Of a stretch of DNA of 34,601 nt, positions 22,371-30,158 are shown piece after piece. The position numbers were made by a program, and so were the translations under genes. The stretch comes from JBEKYD01 sp049509915 (GTDB taxonomy: Bacteria; Acidobacteriota; Terriglobia; Bryobacterales; Bryobacteraceae): NCBI GenBank assembly GCA_049509915.1, contig JBEKZL010000041.1, forward strand, positions 1-34,601. Reading direction: 5' to 3'. The stretch's first letter is position 1. Every line of letters begins with the position of its first letter. The notes beneath the pieces are model-generated. The model was given only the letters and a program-made list of their open reading frames with translations, was not told the DNA's origin and made no database searches.

Positions 22371-24103
22371 CGGTCCCTCCGCTCGGTAGCGTTGCGCGGG
22401 AGCCTGCGGCCGAAACGCAGTTGCGCCAACTCGCGCAGGTGTTGATCCACGCGGTCGAAACCGTGAATGCGCTGGTAGAACCCGCGTGCGGTGTTGGCGT
22501 CGCGCCGCGCGAGCTGCGGCTCGGCGGCGGCCAGGCGCGAGGCGCGCAGACGGTAGGCATCGCCCTCCTGTTCGATCTCGCGCCGGCCCGGTTCGGCGCC
22601 CAACCGGGCGGCCTCCGCGAATTCGTGCATGGCTTGATCCACGTTCGGGAGGAAATAAACGTCGAGACGCGCCAGGCCGAGATGCGGGGCGGGGTCGGCC
22701 GGAATGCGCCGGGCGGCCTCGTTGAAATCGTTGCGGGCCGAGTTGCCGAGACGGGCCGCCGCGGTTGCCGAATAGCGATCGCCATCGAGCCGCTCCAGCG
22801 TGGCGTAGCCTTTGCTGAGAGCCAATTCGCCCAGAACGCGGTCGCCGTTCGATCCCGCTTTGACGGCGCGCTGGAGAAGGATCTCGGCCTGGTACCAGTC
22901 GAAATCGTCCAGCACAGGATCGTCGCTGGTGCGATAGTCGTTCAAGATTCGCTCGGCAGCGGCGGTGAAGGGTGCGCCCGGCGCTTCCGCAACGGAGGCG
23001 GCCGGGTGCTGGTCCAATGCCACGCGCGGCGCTGGCGGAAGGGAGGGCTTGGGTAGGACGAGCCGCGCCTGGCGGTCGCGCCACAACTGCCAGCCCAGCG
23101 TGCCGCCGATCCACAGCGCCATGCCCAACGCGAACCATGCCGCGGCGCTGCCCAGCTTGACCACCTGGCGCACGCGGGCAATGGTGCGCGTAGCTCTGCG
23201 CAGATAATCGCGAGCCGCTTCCATGGTTGCGGTGTGGCCGCGCGTAGCGCGTTGCTCCTTTTCGGCGGCTGTTGGCCGGCGCTCCAGCGCTGCCTGCAGG
23301 TCAGCCAGGAATTCGTGGGCGGAACGGTAGCGCGCTTCCGGATCCGAAGCCAGCGCCTTGGTGACAATGGCTCGCAACGCCCGCGGGCAATTAGGCGGAA
23401 GGGCCCGCGGCGGCCGGCGCGAGCGAATCAGGTTTTCCAGCTTGCGGGTGTCCTCGGCGCGATACGGCGGCGCGCCGGCCAGCATTTCGTACAGCGTCGC
23501 ACCCACCGCCCACAGGTCCGATTGTTGATCCACCTGGGATCGCGAGAGCCGCTCCGGGGCGCAATAGCCGGGGCTGCCGAACTGTAGCGCGGTAGCCTCG
23601 CCGGAAGCGCGCAGCGTCTTGGCGATGCCGAAATCGAGCAGGCGCACGGTGTCGTTGGGTCCCAGATGGATATTCGATGGTTTGATATCGCCGTGGACCA
23701 CCGCCGATTGCCAGGTGTGAAACTTGGCCAACTGCTCGCAGATTTCCAGAGCAATCACGGTGGCGCGGTCCGGGTCCATCACGTGCTCGCGCTCGAGCAC
23801 TTCGGCCAGGTTGCGTCCCTCCACGTACTGCATGGCGACGAAGAAGAACCCGTCCTTCACGCCGTAGTCGTAGATTTCGACCACGCGCGGATCGAGCGCC
23901 TGCATCTCGCGCTGAATGGCCGCACCGCGGCTCTCGGCTTCGACCATCATCTGGGTGAGGGCGTCGTCGCCGGGGCGGATGAGCTTGAGGGCGGTCCGCC
24001 GGTTCTCCACCGTATCGATGGCCAGGTAGACGTCGGTCATGCTGTGGCCGATCCGCCGCACGATCTCGTAGCGCCCGATTTTTTGCGGGGTTGGCACGGT
24101 CAT
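22361..24103 (-). CDS. Membrane Ser/Thr protein kinase (PknB-like), non-RD type
   Basis: The 580-residue protein has a cytoplasmic Hanks-type kinase domain (about 11-275), a juxtamembrane stretch, one membrane segment near 315-335 and an outer region of helical TPR-like repeats to the end. Seen in the kinase: Lys40 (TALK), Glu66, the catalytic loop VVHGDIKPSN (Asp139, Asn144), DFG (157-159) and GSPGYCAPERL. Two oddities: the glycine loop is degenerate (RIGHSMTDVYLA) and HRD is HGD, a non-RD kinase that usually needs no activation-loop phosphorylation. ATG 24103 overlaps the PP2C stop as ATGA, so the two are translationally coupled. It likely controls the SEDS-PBP enzyme encoded next. The outer domain is not PASTA. 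Confidence 0.93.
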   Translation of the reverse strand: MTVPTPQKIGRYEIVRRIGHSMTDVYLAIDTVENRRTALKLIRPGDDALTQMMVEAESRGAAIQREMQALDPRVVEIYDYGVKDGFFFVAMQYVEGRNLAEVLEREHVMDPDRATVIALEICEQLAKFHTWQSAVVHGDIKPSNIHLGPNDTVRLLDFGIAKTLRASGEATALQFGSPGYCAPERLSRSQVDQQSDLWAVGATLYEMLAGAPPYRAEDTRKLENLIRSRRPPRALPPNCPRALRAIVTKALASDPEARYRSAHEFLADLQAALERRPTAAEKEQRATRGHTATMEAARDYLRRATRTIARVRQVVKLGSAAAWFALGMALWIGGTLGWQLWRDRQARLVLPKPSLPPAPRVALDQHPAASVAEAPGAPFTAAAERILNDYRTSDDPVLDDFDWYQAEILLQRAVKAGSNGDRVLGELALSKGYATLERLDGDRYSATAAARLGNSARNDFNEAARRIPADPAPHLGLARLDVYFLPNVDQAMHEFAEAARLGAEPGRREIEQEGDAYRLRASRLAAAEPQLARRDANTARGFYQRIHGFDRVDQHLRELAQLRFGRRLPRNATERRDRWR

Positions 24104-25002
24104 CCCCTGGCTCGCAACACGATCCAAATCAGCATGCCGATCAGCAGCCCGTAAGCCAGAAACGCCCAGCGGCTGGTAAAGCGGCGCACCGTGCGCCGGG
24201 CGCGGGTGATGGCCAGACGGGGACGCGTGGCGCCGGCCGAGCCGCGAAACTTCGGGCCCGGCACGAACAGCACAGTGATGTTGTCGGCGCCGCCTCGGGC
24301 ATTGGCCGCTTCCACCAGTTCACACGCCACGCGGTCCGGGTCGCCCTCGAAACGGTCCACGATCTCGCGCACTTCGGCGGCGGTGAGTTGATCGGTGAGG
24401 CCGTCGCTGCAAAGTAGAATGGCGGCTTCCGGACGGAACCGGCAACGGCGGATCTCGACGAATCCAGGTTCGCCGGCGGTGCGCGGCCGCGAGCCCACGT
24501 CGCGAAAAACTTCGTTGCGCCGCGGGTGGCGCATGGCTTCGAGCTCGCTCAGCTCGCCGGCATCTTCGTCCTCACCCACCGGCGAATGGTCGCTGGTGAG
24601 CTTGCGGATGGAGCCGTTCCAGATCAGGTAGAGGCGGGAGTCGCCCACGTGCCCGATGGTGATCTCGTCGCCATCCACCAGCGCCAGGGTGAGCACGCAG
24701 GCCATGCCGTGGAGCGGCGCTTCGGTTTGGGACCTTGAGTAGATGCGGTTGTTGGCGTGGGCGATGGCGCGGCGCACGCGCTCGTCGGGCGAGCCTGCCT
24801 GGAACACCGACTCGCGGATGGCGGTCACGGCGGTTTCGGCCGCAATCTCGCCGGCAGCCTGCCCGCCCACCCCATCCACCACCAGGAACACACCGCGTTC
24901 GGCATCGGCCCAATAGCGGTCTTCGTTGCGCGCGCGCACCAGACCGGTATCGGTGGCAGCGGCCGGACGCCAAACGCCCGCGCTTAGGATTCGCGTTTCC
25001 AC
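24100..25002 (-). CDS. PP2C-family Ser/Thr phosphatase with C-terminal membrane anchor (PstP-like)
   Basis: The 300-residue protein has the PPM metal-binding motifs: RARNEDRYW (25-31), VVDGVGG (42-47, Asp43), GHVGDSRLY, LLCSDGLTDQL and GGADNITV. These coordinate Mn/Mg for dephosphorylation of phospho-Ser/Thr. The C-terminus is a basic linker plus a single membrane segment (WAFLAYGLLIGMLIWIVL) and no outer domain, like PstP but truncated after the helix. It ends in a 4-base ATGA overlap with the kinase. The GTG at 25002 lies inside the upstream 32-codon gene and has no ribosome-binding site of its own, so it may be translated by coupling. It should reverse the action of the kinase. Confidence 0.92.
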   Translation of the reverse strand: METRILSAGVWRPAAATDTGLVRARNEDRYWADAERGVFLVVDGVGGQAAGEIAAETAVTAIRESVFQAGSPDERVRRAIAHANNRIYSRSQTEAPLHGMACVLTLALVDGDEITIGHVGDSRLYLIWNGSIRKLTSDHSPVGEDEDAGELSELEAMRHPRRNEVFRDVGSRPRTAGEPGFVEIRRCRFRPEAAILLCSDGLTDQLTAAEVREIVDRFEGDPDRVACELVEAANARGGADNITVLFVPGPKFRGSAGATRPRLAITRARRTVRRFTSRWAFLAYGLLIGMLIWIVLRARG

Positions 25003-25082
25003 AGATGCGCCACGACGAAAAGCAACGCAAAAATCAGGAACAACACAACGAAGCCCGTATGCAGGCGATACAAATGCTCCAT
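24984..25082 (-). CDS. 32-residue single-pass membrane peptide in the kinase operon
   Basis: ATG 25082 is preceded by GGAGGTAAGTCTTT, a full Shine-Dalgarno at about eight bases. The peptide is MEHLYRLHTG, a hydrophobic helix FVVLFLIFALLFVVA, then HLWKRES and TAA. It starts seven bases after the FHA gene stop and overlaps the beginning of the PP2C gene in another frame, so it is well placed in the operon. The size and the positive cytoplasmic end suggest a small inner-membrane regulator or a leader peptide that couples PP2C translation. It is not a fragment of a known family that I recognise. Confidence 0.65.
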   Translation of the reverse strand: MEHLYRLHTGFVVLFLIFALLFVVAHLWKRES

Positions 25083-25088
25083 AAAGAC

Positions 25089-25892
25089 TTACCTCCGCGC
25101 TTGAAACGTCAGCTTGATCACTTCGGCCACGCCGATCTCGGCGCGGTCCGGCAACTTCTCTTCCTCGCCGCGGGCGAGGCGTCGGCCGTTCACCCACGTG
25201 CCGTTACGGCTCTGGTCGACGATGGCGAAGACCCCGCTGGCGGGGTCCCGCCGCAGCCTGAGGTGCTCGCGCGAAACTTCTTCACTGGAATAGAGCGGCA
25301 CGTCCACCCACAAGTCCTCGCCGCCGCGCCCGACGCTCACCTCGTTTTGGGTGATGTAATAGGTCTGCGGCCCGGAATCGTCGCGGTATTGAATCTCGGC
25401 GTAGACGCGGTCTGGCTGGCGGCGTGTGCTGGCGCGGTCGCGCTCCACGCGAGCCGAAGTGACCGACGGCTCACGGTCGATGAGTGTAGTCTTGGCGCCG
25501 CGATAGCCCGGCTGCACCGAGTCGTTCAGCTCGGAGTGGATCTCCACGTCGCCGGCTGGAACCGAGCCTTCGCTATCGGCGAACCATTCAATCCAGAAGT
25601 CATTTTGTGCGATTCGATACAATTTACGCGCCGAGCCTCGGCGGAACAGAGCTCCTTTGCGGTTCCACTCCGCCATGCGCGCCGCCAGCGCCTTACGCGC
25701 ATCTTCCTTGACCAGCTCGCCCACCCCCGCCAGCCTCGAGTAGTCGTCGGGGTGGAGATAAATGCTGAAAATGCACGGCAACAGGATGCTATAGGCCATC
25801 TCCAGTCGGCCTAATTCCATGTTGCGCGTCAGCTCGTCAATGATGGTCTGCCCGCTGATGCGGGCCGCCGGCCGCATCCCGCTCCGTGCCAT
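25089..25892 (-). CDS. FHA-domain protein with DUF3662-like N-terminus, first gene of the operon
   Basis: The 267-residue protein starts at ATG 25892 (GGGTGAG five bases upstream); a longer frame to 26030 lacks coding character. The N-terminal part (SGQTIIDELTRNMELGRLEM, then LPCIFSIYLHPDDYSRLAGV and ELVKEDARKALAARMAEWN) resembles the FhaA N-terminal domain. A linker with GAKTTLIDRE follows; a Thr pair before an FHA domain recalls the phosphosite of GarA/FhaB-type proteins. The C-terminal FHA domain has VSVGRGGEDLWVD, SREHLRL, DQSRNGTWVNG and KLTF, all phosphothreonine-binding elements. It likely links the kinase to its targets. Six bases separate it from the small membrane peptide gene. Confidence 0.88.
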   Translation of the reverse strand: MARSGMRPAARISGQTIIDELTRNMELGRLEMAYSILLPCIFSIYLHPDDYSRLAGVGELVKEDARKALAARMAEWNRKGALFRRGSARKLYRIAQNDFWIEWFADSEGSVPAGDVEIHSELNDSVQPGYRGAKTTLIDREPSVTSARVERDRASTRRQPDRVYAEIQYRDDSGPQTYYITQNEVSVGRGGEDLWVDVPLYSSEEVSREHLRLRRDPASGVFAIVDQSRNGTWVNGRRLARGEEEKLPDRAEIGVAEVIKLTFQARR

Positions 25893-26026
25893 ATGCTCAC
25901 CCAATCGATACGGTAGACGAAGAGCGGTACTGGTGGTTACAGAATCCGTACTGGACCGCGCATTAAAGTTCGCTAAGGTGTCAGCGAGCAGGGCCGCCTC
26001 CCTAGGGGCGACGCGCCGAACCGCCG

Positions 26027-26422
26027 TCAACCGCCAAGGAATTGCAGCCCTGGAATCCCGAGATAGTCTGCCTTGTTGTGGGTTAGAAGCGGAGCGTCAT
26101 ATAGCAGGGCCGTCGCGGCGACCCATGCGTCCGCCGTTTCGATGCGTCGCCCGGCCCACCGCGCCGCCACCATCGCCGATGCCCACTTCATCACGAGGTC
26201 GTGCGACGACGGCACGGTCACGAAGCGGCCGAGAAAGATGCGGAGCCATTCGACCCGTTTAGCGCTCCAGTTTGCAACCAGGGCCCACTGTTCCAGTTCC
26301 GCCTCGGTCATAAACGATATCAACCATTGACGATCCTGGAGATGGGGCAAATAAATCTGCGCCCGAGTATCACCCTTGAAGAGAAAGGACACCACATCGG
26401 TGTCGAGCACGATGGGGCTCAT
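26027..26422 (-). CDS. VapC-like PIN-domain toxin
   Basis: The 131-residue PIN protein starts at ATG 26422 (MSPIVLDTDVVSFLFKGD) and carries the acidic metal-binding set: Asp7/Asp9, a Glu in FMTEAELEQW (40-44), Asp98 in ETADAWVAATALLY and an Asp in THNKADYLG. Such RNases cleave tRNA or rRNA and stop growth. The start overlaps the stop of the antitoxin gene by four bases (ATGA), the classic order antitoxin then toxin. The module is independent of the kinase operon, 134 bases downstream on the same strand. Confidence 0.9.
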   Translation of the reverse strand: MSPIVLDTDVVSFLFKGDTRAQIYLPHLQDRQWLISFMTEAELEQWALVANWSAKRVEWLRIFLGRFVTVPSSHDLVMKWASAMVAARWAGRRIETADAWVAATALLYDAPLLTHNKADYLGIPGLQFLGG

Positions 26423-26628
26423 GCCGCGGGATCGGTTTCCTTGCGCCCGCGCCACTCACGCAAGACTCTCAGGAAATCGTCTATGGATTCCTCTTCAGGC
26501 CAAAAGTTGCCGACGGCGTCCCGCGGATCGCGGGGAAACGTCAAGCCCTGCGCGGCTACGAGCTCATCCGTGGTCGGATGGCCCTGACGCGCATAGTTCC
26601 GAAGGAGTTCGTCCATTGAGCCTGGCAT
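26419..26628 (-). CDS. Antitoxin partner of the PIN toxin (VapB-like role)
   Basis: This 69-residue acidic protein (DELLRNYARQGHPTTDELVA, then FWPEEESIDDFLRVLREWRG) lies immediately upstream of the PIN toxin and overlaps it by four bases. The C-terminal FWPEEE..DDFL..LREWR segment is the kind that wraps the toxin groove. I do not see an AbrB, Phd or RHH DNA-binding domain, so the class is uncertain and the call rests on gene order and this segment. Starts at 26628 or 26616 are both possible. Confidence 0.7.
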   Translation of the reverse strand: MPGSMDELLRNYARQGHPTTDELVAAQGLTFPRDPRDAVGNFWPEEESIDDFLRVLREWRGRKETDPAA

Positions 26629-26696
26629 GCCTGGACCCAGTATAGCGCCGCCACGATTGGGACGATCTTAGGCAAATGCGACGCAGCGAACAACCG

Positions 26697-27287
26697 TCAC
26701 TTCGGGCCGCTGACGAAGCGATTGCCGCGAGCGATGAAGCGGTAGGGCAGGTCGGTGCAGTGGTTGATGTTGATGCGGGGCGTCGCGACGATATCGAGCG
26801 TGCGCGGTTCGGCGGGTTGGCGAACCACCAGCGGGCCGCGGGTGACGTCGGCGCCGTAATGCGCCATGGTCACGCCCAGCGCGCGGGTCAGTTTGCCGGG
26901 GCCGGAAGCCACTTCCTCGATCTTGCGCGCGGCTGGCCGGCGGCGCCGCATCAGGCCAATGCCGCTTACCGGTTCGATGGCGCGCAGGAGGACGCAGCCA
27001 GGTTGGCCATCCGGTTCGGCCACCAGGTTGAGGCATTCGTACATGCCGTAAATCAGATAGACATAAGCATGCCCCGGCGGCCCGAAGATCACCTTGGTAC
27101 GGTCGGTGATGCCGCGGGCCGAGTGGGAAGCCAGATCGTCGCGCCCGGGGTAAGCTTCTGTTTCCACAATGATTCCGGCCGCCGCGCCGTGAACGAGCAC
27201 TTTGCCCACCAGGTCGCGGGCGACTTCGAGGGTGGGGCGCTCGTAGAAAGCGCGCGTCAAAATGGGACCGAACCGCACAATCACCAT
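26697..27287 (-). CDS. mpg: DNA-3-methyladenine glycosylase (AAG/MPG family)
   Basis: The 196-residue protein shows the AAG fold landmarks: LEVARDLVGKVLV, GIIVETEAYPGRDDLASHS with the catalytic Glu in ETEAY (42-46), VIFGPPGHAYVYLIYGMYEC, RAIEPVSG, GPGKLTRALG and INHCTDLPYRFIARGNRFVS. It excises alkylated purines from DNA as the first step of base-excision repair. The length is usual for bacterial members. It is divergent from thpR with only 25 bases between the start codons, so promoters must overlap coding sequence. The start has no strong ribosome-binding site; an upstream in-frame ATG at 27314 is possible. Confidence 0.93.
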   Translation of the reverse strand: MVIVRFGPILTRAFYERPTLEVARDLVGKVLVHGAAAGIIVETEAYPGRDDLASHSARGITDRTKVIFGPPGHAYVYLIYGMYECLNLVAEPDGQPGCVLLRAIEPVSGIGLMRRRRPAARKIEEVASGPGKLTRALGVTMAHYGADVTRGPLVVRQPAEPRTLDIVATPRININHCTDLPYRFIARGNRFVSGPK

Positions 27288-27312
27288 CTTCGCGCAGATA
27301 CAATGAGCGTTC

Positions 27313-27858
27313 ATGCGACTGTTCACGGCCCTGGAACTCGAACCCGGGACGCTCGAAAACGTCAAGCGGTTGATCGAGAGGCTCAGGCCCACGGCGGCGA
27401 TCGGATGGAGTCCCACCGGCAATTTGCACATCACCACCAAGTTCATCGGCGAGTGGCCGCCGGAGCGACTGCCCGAGTTGCGGACTGCGCTGGAGGGATT
27501 GCCGCGCCGCTCGCCAATCGCGGTCTCGCTCCGCAAGGTCGGTTTTTTCCCCAATCCCCGTTCCCCGCGGGTGTTCTGGTGCGGCATCGAAGCGCCGGGG
27601 CTGGCGGAATTGGCGACTGACACCGATAACGCCAGCGCCGGGCTCGGCATCCCGCGAGAAACGCGGCCGTTCTCGCCCCATCTCACCCTGGCGCGTATCC
27701 GGGAACAGGTTACGCTGGACAAACTGCACACGGCCGCCGGCGCGTTGCCCAGCCTCGAGTTCGGGCAGTTTAAGGCGAGTAGTTTCTTTCTTTACGAAAG
27801 CCGGTTGCGGCGTGGTGGTTCCGTGTACACTAAACTTGCGGAGTTTGCCCTAACTTGA
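27313..27858 (+). CDS. thpR: RNA 2',3'-cyclic phosphodiesterase (LigT/ThpR)
   Basis: The 181-residue 2H phosphoesterase has both catalytic tetrads, HITT (His39) and HLTL (His123), in the expected FTALEL...NLHITTKFIGEW and PHLTLARI contexts. It opens 2',3'-cyclic phosphates on RNA ends to 2'-phosphates; in vitro it also ligates tRNA halves. Its TGA shares one base with the ATG of plsY, so the two are coupled. Divergently paired with the glycosylase gene. Confidence 0.92.
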   Translation: MRLFTALELEPGTLENVKRLIERLRPTAAIGWSPTGNLHITTKFIGEWPPERLPELRTALEGLPRRSPIAVSLRKVGFFPNPRSPRVFWCGIEAPGLAELATDTDNASAGLGIPRETRPFSPHLTLARIREQVTLDKLHTAAGALPSLEFGQFKASSFFLYESRLRRGGSVYTKLAEFALT

Positions 27859-28463
27859 TGATCCCGCTGGCAGTTTTACTGGTGGCCTATTTACTAGGCT
27901 CGATTCCTTTCGGCTATTTGCTGGTGCGATGGAAGACCGGCAGCGATGTGCGCGCCGCTGGCAGCGGTAATATCGGTGCCACCAATGTCCTACGGACAAC
28001 GGGCAGGTTGGCCGGGGTAGCTACTTTGCTGCTCGATATCGGCAAGGGGTATCTGGCGGTGTGGATCGCCGGGCGATGGACCGGCGGGAATGCACTATGG
28101 ATGTCGTTGGCCGCTCTGGCCGCGATGGCTGGCCACGCCTACTCCGTGTTTTTGGGTTTCAAGGGGGGGAAAGCCGTCGCCAGCTTTGTGGGCGCATTCT
28201 TGTGCCTGACCCCATTTGCGCTGGGGATGGAAACCATTGTCTTTATTATCGTGGTCGCGTGGACCCGCTACATCTCGCTTGGCTCGATTATTGGCGCGGC
28301 GACTTTCCCCCTGGCGGTGTGGCTGCTGCTCCAGCCGCCGGCGCCGGTTTGGATCGCTAGCATCATCGGGTCCACGTTTATCATTTACAAACATAGTAGC
28401 AATATCGAGCGGCTTCGCCAGGGACGCGAACACGTGTTCCGTTTCGGAGCCCGCAAGTCTTGA
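27858..28463 (+). CDS. plsY: Glycerol-3-phosphate acyltransferase PlsY
   Basis: The 201-residue, five-helix membrane enzyme transfers acyl groups from acyl-phosphate to glycerol-3-phosphate, the first step of phosphatidic acid synthesis. It shows the family motifs LGSIPFGYLLVR, GSGNIGATNVLRTTGR and GHAYSVFLGFKGGKAVA (the G-3-P and acyl-phosphate sites). The start ATG overlaps the thpR stop by one base; a TTG three bases upstream is the alternative. Its own stop overlaps the TTG start of gpsA (TTGA). The substrate supplier GpsA therefore sits in the same transcript. Confidence 0.96.
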   Translation: MIPLAVLLVAYLLGSIPFGYLLVRWKTGSDVRAAGSGNIGATNVLRTTGRLAGVATLLLDIGKGYLAVWIAGRWTGGNALWMSLAALAAMAGHAYSVFLGFKGGKAVASFVGAFLCLTPFALGMETIVFIIVVAWTRYISLGSIIGAATFPLAVWLLLQPPAPVWIASIIGSTFIIYKHSSNIERLRQGREHVFRFGARKS

Positions 28464-29458
28464 AAAACCTGACAATCATTGGCGGCGGAAGCTGGGGGAC
28501 GGCTCTCGCTATCGTGCTGGCGCCGCGCTTTGCCCGGACCAGCCTGTGGATCTTCGAACCGGATTTGGCCCAGCGGGTGCGCGCCACCAGAATCAACGAC
28601 ACCTATCTACCTTCTTGCGAAATTGCTTCGAATGTGGCGGTTACGAGCGATCTGGAGATCGCTGTTGCGGATGCCGATGTGGTGCTGAGTGTGATGCCTT
28701 CGCACCTGGTACGCGCGGTCTACGAGCGGATGCTACCCTTCCTGCGAGAGTCCATGCTCTTCGTCAGCGCCACGAAGGGGCTCGAAAATAGCACGCTACT
28801 ACAAATGTCAGCAGTAATCAGACAGGTAGTGAGCGGAAGTTTCGAACCGCGGGTCGCTGTGATCTCCGGGCCGACCTTCGCTAAAGAGGTCGCGCGGCTC
28901 GATCCTACGGCTCTTGTAGTAGCATCGGACGACCCGGCCATCGGCACGGCTGTTCAGTCTGCCTTTTCGGGTCCCTCTTTTCGGCTGTACACAAGTCTAG
29001 ATACTATTGGAGTAGAAATTGGTGGCGCGATTAAGAATGTAGTGGCCATCGGCGCGGGCGTGTTAGAAGGTATGGGCCTCGGCCACAACGCCACGGCGGC
29101 GCTGATCACGCGTGGCCTGGCGGAGATGACACGGCTGGCGGTGGCCATAGGCGGCCAGAGCTCGACGCTCGCCGGACTGGCGGGGTTAGGCGATCTAGTC
29201 TTGACCTGCACTGGGGACTTAAGCCGCAACCGTTACGTAGGAATAGAGTTAGCCAAGGGACGAAAGCTGGAGGATATTGTCGGATCGATGCAGATGGTGG
29301 CAGAGGGCATCAAGACGACCAACGCAGCCAAGGAATTAGCCGAGCGCCACGGCGTGGAGATGCCCATCACGGATCAAATGCACCAGATTCTGAATTTAGG
29401 GATTTCGCCGGGCGAAGCGGTGAGGCGCCTGATGATTCGCGCACTTAGAGGTGAGTAG
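28460..29458 (+). CDS. gpsA: Glycerol-3-phosphate dehydrogenase [NAD(P)+]
   Basis: The 332-residue enzyme reduces dihydroxyacetone phosphate to sn-glycerol-3-phosphate for phospholipid synthesis. The Rossmann loop IIGGGSWGTALA (7-18) has GGG where GAG is usual. Further markers are SATKGLEN, VISGPTFAKEVA, the catalytic lysine in GGAIKNVVAIGAG (Lys192), LAGLGDLVLTC and SRNRYVG. It starts with TTG in a TTGA overlap with plsY, so translation is coupled to the enzyme that uses its product. Full length; a typical cytosolic member. Confidence 0.96.
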   Translation: MKNLTIIGGGSWGTALAIVLAPRFARTSLWIFEPDLAQRVRATRINDTYLPSCEIASNVAVTSDLEIAVADADVVLSVMPSHLVRAVYERMLPFLRESMLFVSATKGLENSTLLQMSAVIRQVVSGSFEPRVAVISGPTFAKEVARLDPTALVVASDDPAIGTAVQSAFSGPSFRLYTSLDTIGVEIGGAIKNVVAIGAGVLEGMGLGHNATAALITRGLAEMTRLAVAIGGQSSTLAGLAGLGDLVLTCTGDLSRNRYVGIELAKGRKLEDIVGSMQMVAEGIKTTNAAKELAERHGVEMPITDQMHQILNLGISPGEAVRRLMIRALRGE

Positions 29459-29575
29459 GCATAGTACTTCTAGAACATTGATAGCCAGGCAGAAGGTTTA
29501 GGCAGGATTTCCCACAGCATTTTCACGCAACCCAGAATGACGCAAGGGGTTCATAAAGATATGGGGGGAGCCGCA

Positions 29576-30142
29576 GTGGCTCTGGATTATGACGCGGAGC
29601 TGATGCTTCGCGTCAAGGAAGGGGATGGTGCGAGCTTCGCGGTTCTGCTCGAAAAGCATCGCTCGTCGGTCATTCACTTCGTATATCGGATGGTCCAGAA
29701 TCAGGCAGTCGCGGAAGAATTGGCGCAGGAGGTTTTCCTGCGGGTATATAGGTCGCGGTCTACCTACGAGCCCACGGCGAAATTCACCACATGGCTCTTC
29801 CGGATCGCGACGCATCTGGCGCTGAACTCATTGCGGGACGGCAAGAACCGGCGGCATGAAGATCGTTTGGACGAGCAGTCCGAGGATCAGCCAGCCCGTC
29901 AGTTGGCCGACCGGCGGCCGTCGGTGGAACAGTCCATGGTACAGGAGGTCCGGCTGGTTGAGGTTCGCCGGGCGGTAGCGTCGCTGCCGGAAAAACAGCG
30001 TGCCGCCGTGCTCATGCACAAGTATGAGGAGCTCGAATATTCACAGATCGCAAGAGTGCTAAACTGTTCGGAATCAGCGGTGAAGTCGTTACTTTTCCGG
30101 GCCTACGAAACACTCCGCGCCCGGTTGGCCTATATGGCCTAG
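29576..30142 (+). CDS. ECF-family RNA polymerase sigma factor
   Basis: The sigma-70 family protein has region 2 (FAVLLEKHRSSVIHFVYRMV, then AEELAQEVFLRVYRSRSTYE and KFTTWLFRIATHLALN) and region 4 (ASLPEKQRAAVLMHKYEELE, then YSQIARVLNCSESAVKSLLF). I prefer GTG 29576, which has GGGGGAG five bases upstream; ATGs at 29561 and 29537 are the alternatives and lack a well-spaced site. The next gene encodes a zinc-finger anti-sigma factor, 16 bases downstream, so activity is set by release from the membrane. The signal is unknown. Confidence 0.92.
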   Translation: MALDYDAELMLRVKEGDGASFAVLLEKHRSSVIHFVYRMVQNQAVAEELAQEVFLRVYRSRSTYEPTAKFTTWLFRIATHLALNSLRDGKNRRHEDRLDEQSEDQPARQLADRRPSVEQSMVQEVRLVEVRRAVASLPEKQRAAVLMHKYEELEYSQIARVLNCSESAVKSLLFRAYETLRARLAYMA

Positions 30143-30158
30143 GGAAGAAGAGGAAGGT

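Noticed and set aside
22371..23138. Longer N-terminus of the SEDS-PBP fusion inside the kinase gene
   Set aside because: It is an Arg/Gly-rich shadow frame of the kinase gene; ATG 22370 has GGAGG and a normal N-terminus.
25893..26030. Upstream extension of the FHA protein
   Set aside because: The ATG at 25892 has a well-placed GGGTGAG and the extra 46 residues show no coding character.
26027..26628. Defence island around the toxin-antitoxin pair
   Set aside because: Neighbours are housekeeping genes (glycosylase, thpR, plsY) and the kinase operon; a lone VapBC-type pair is ordinary.
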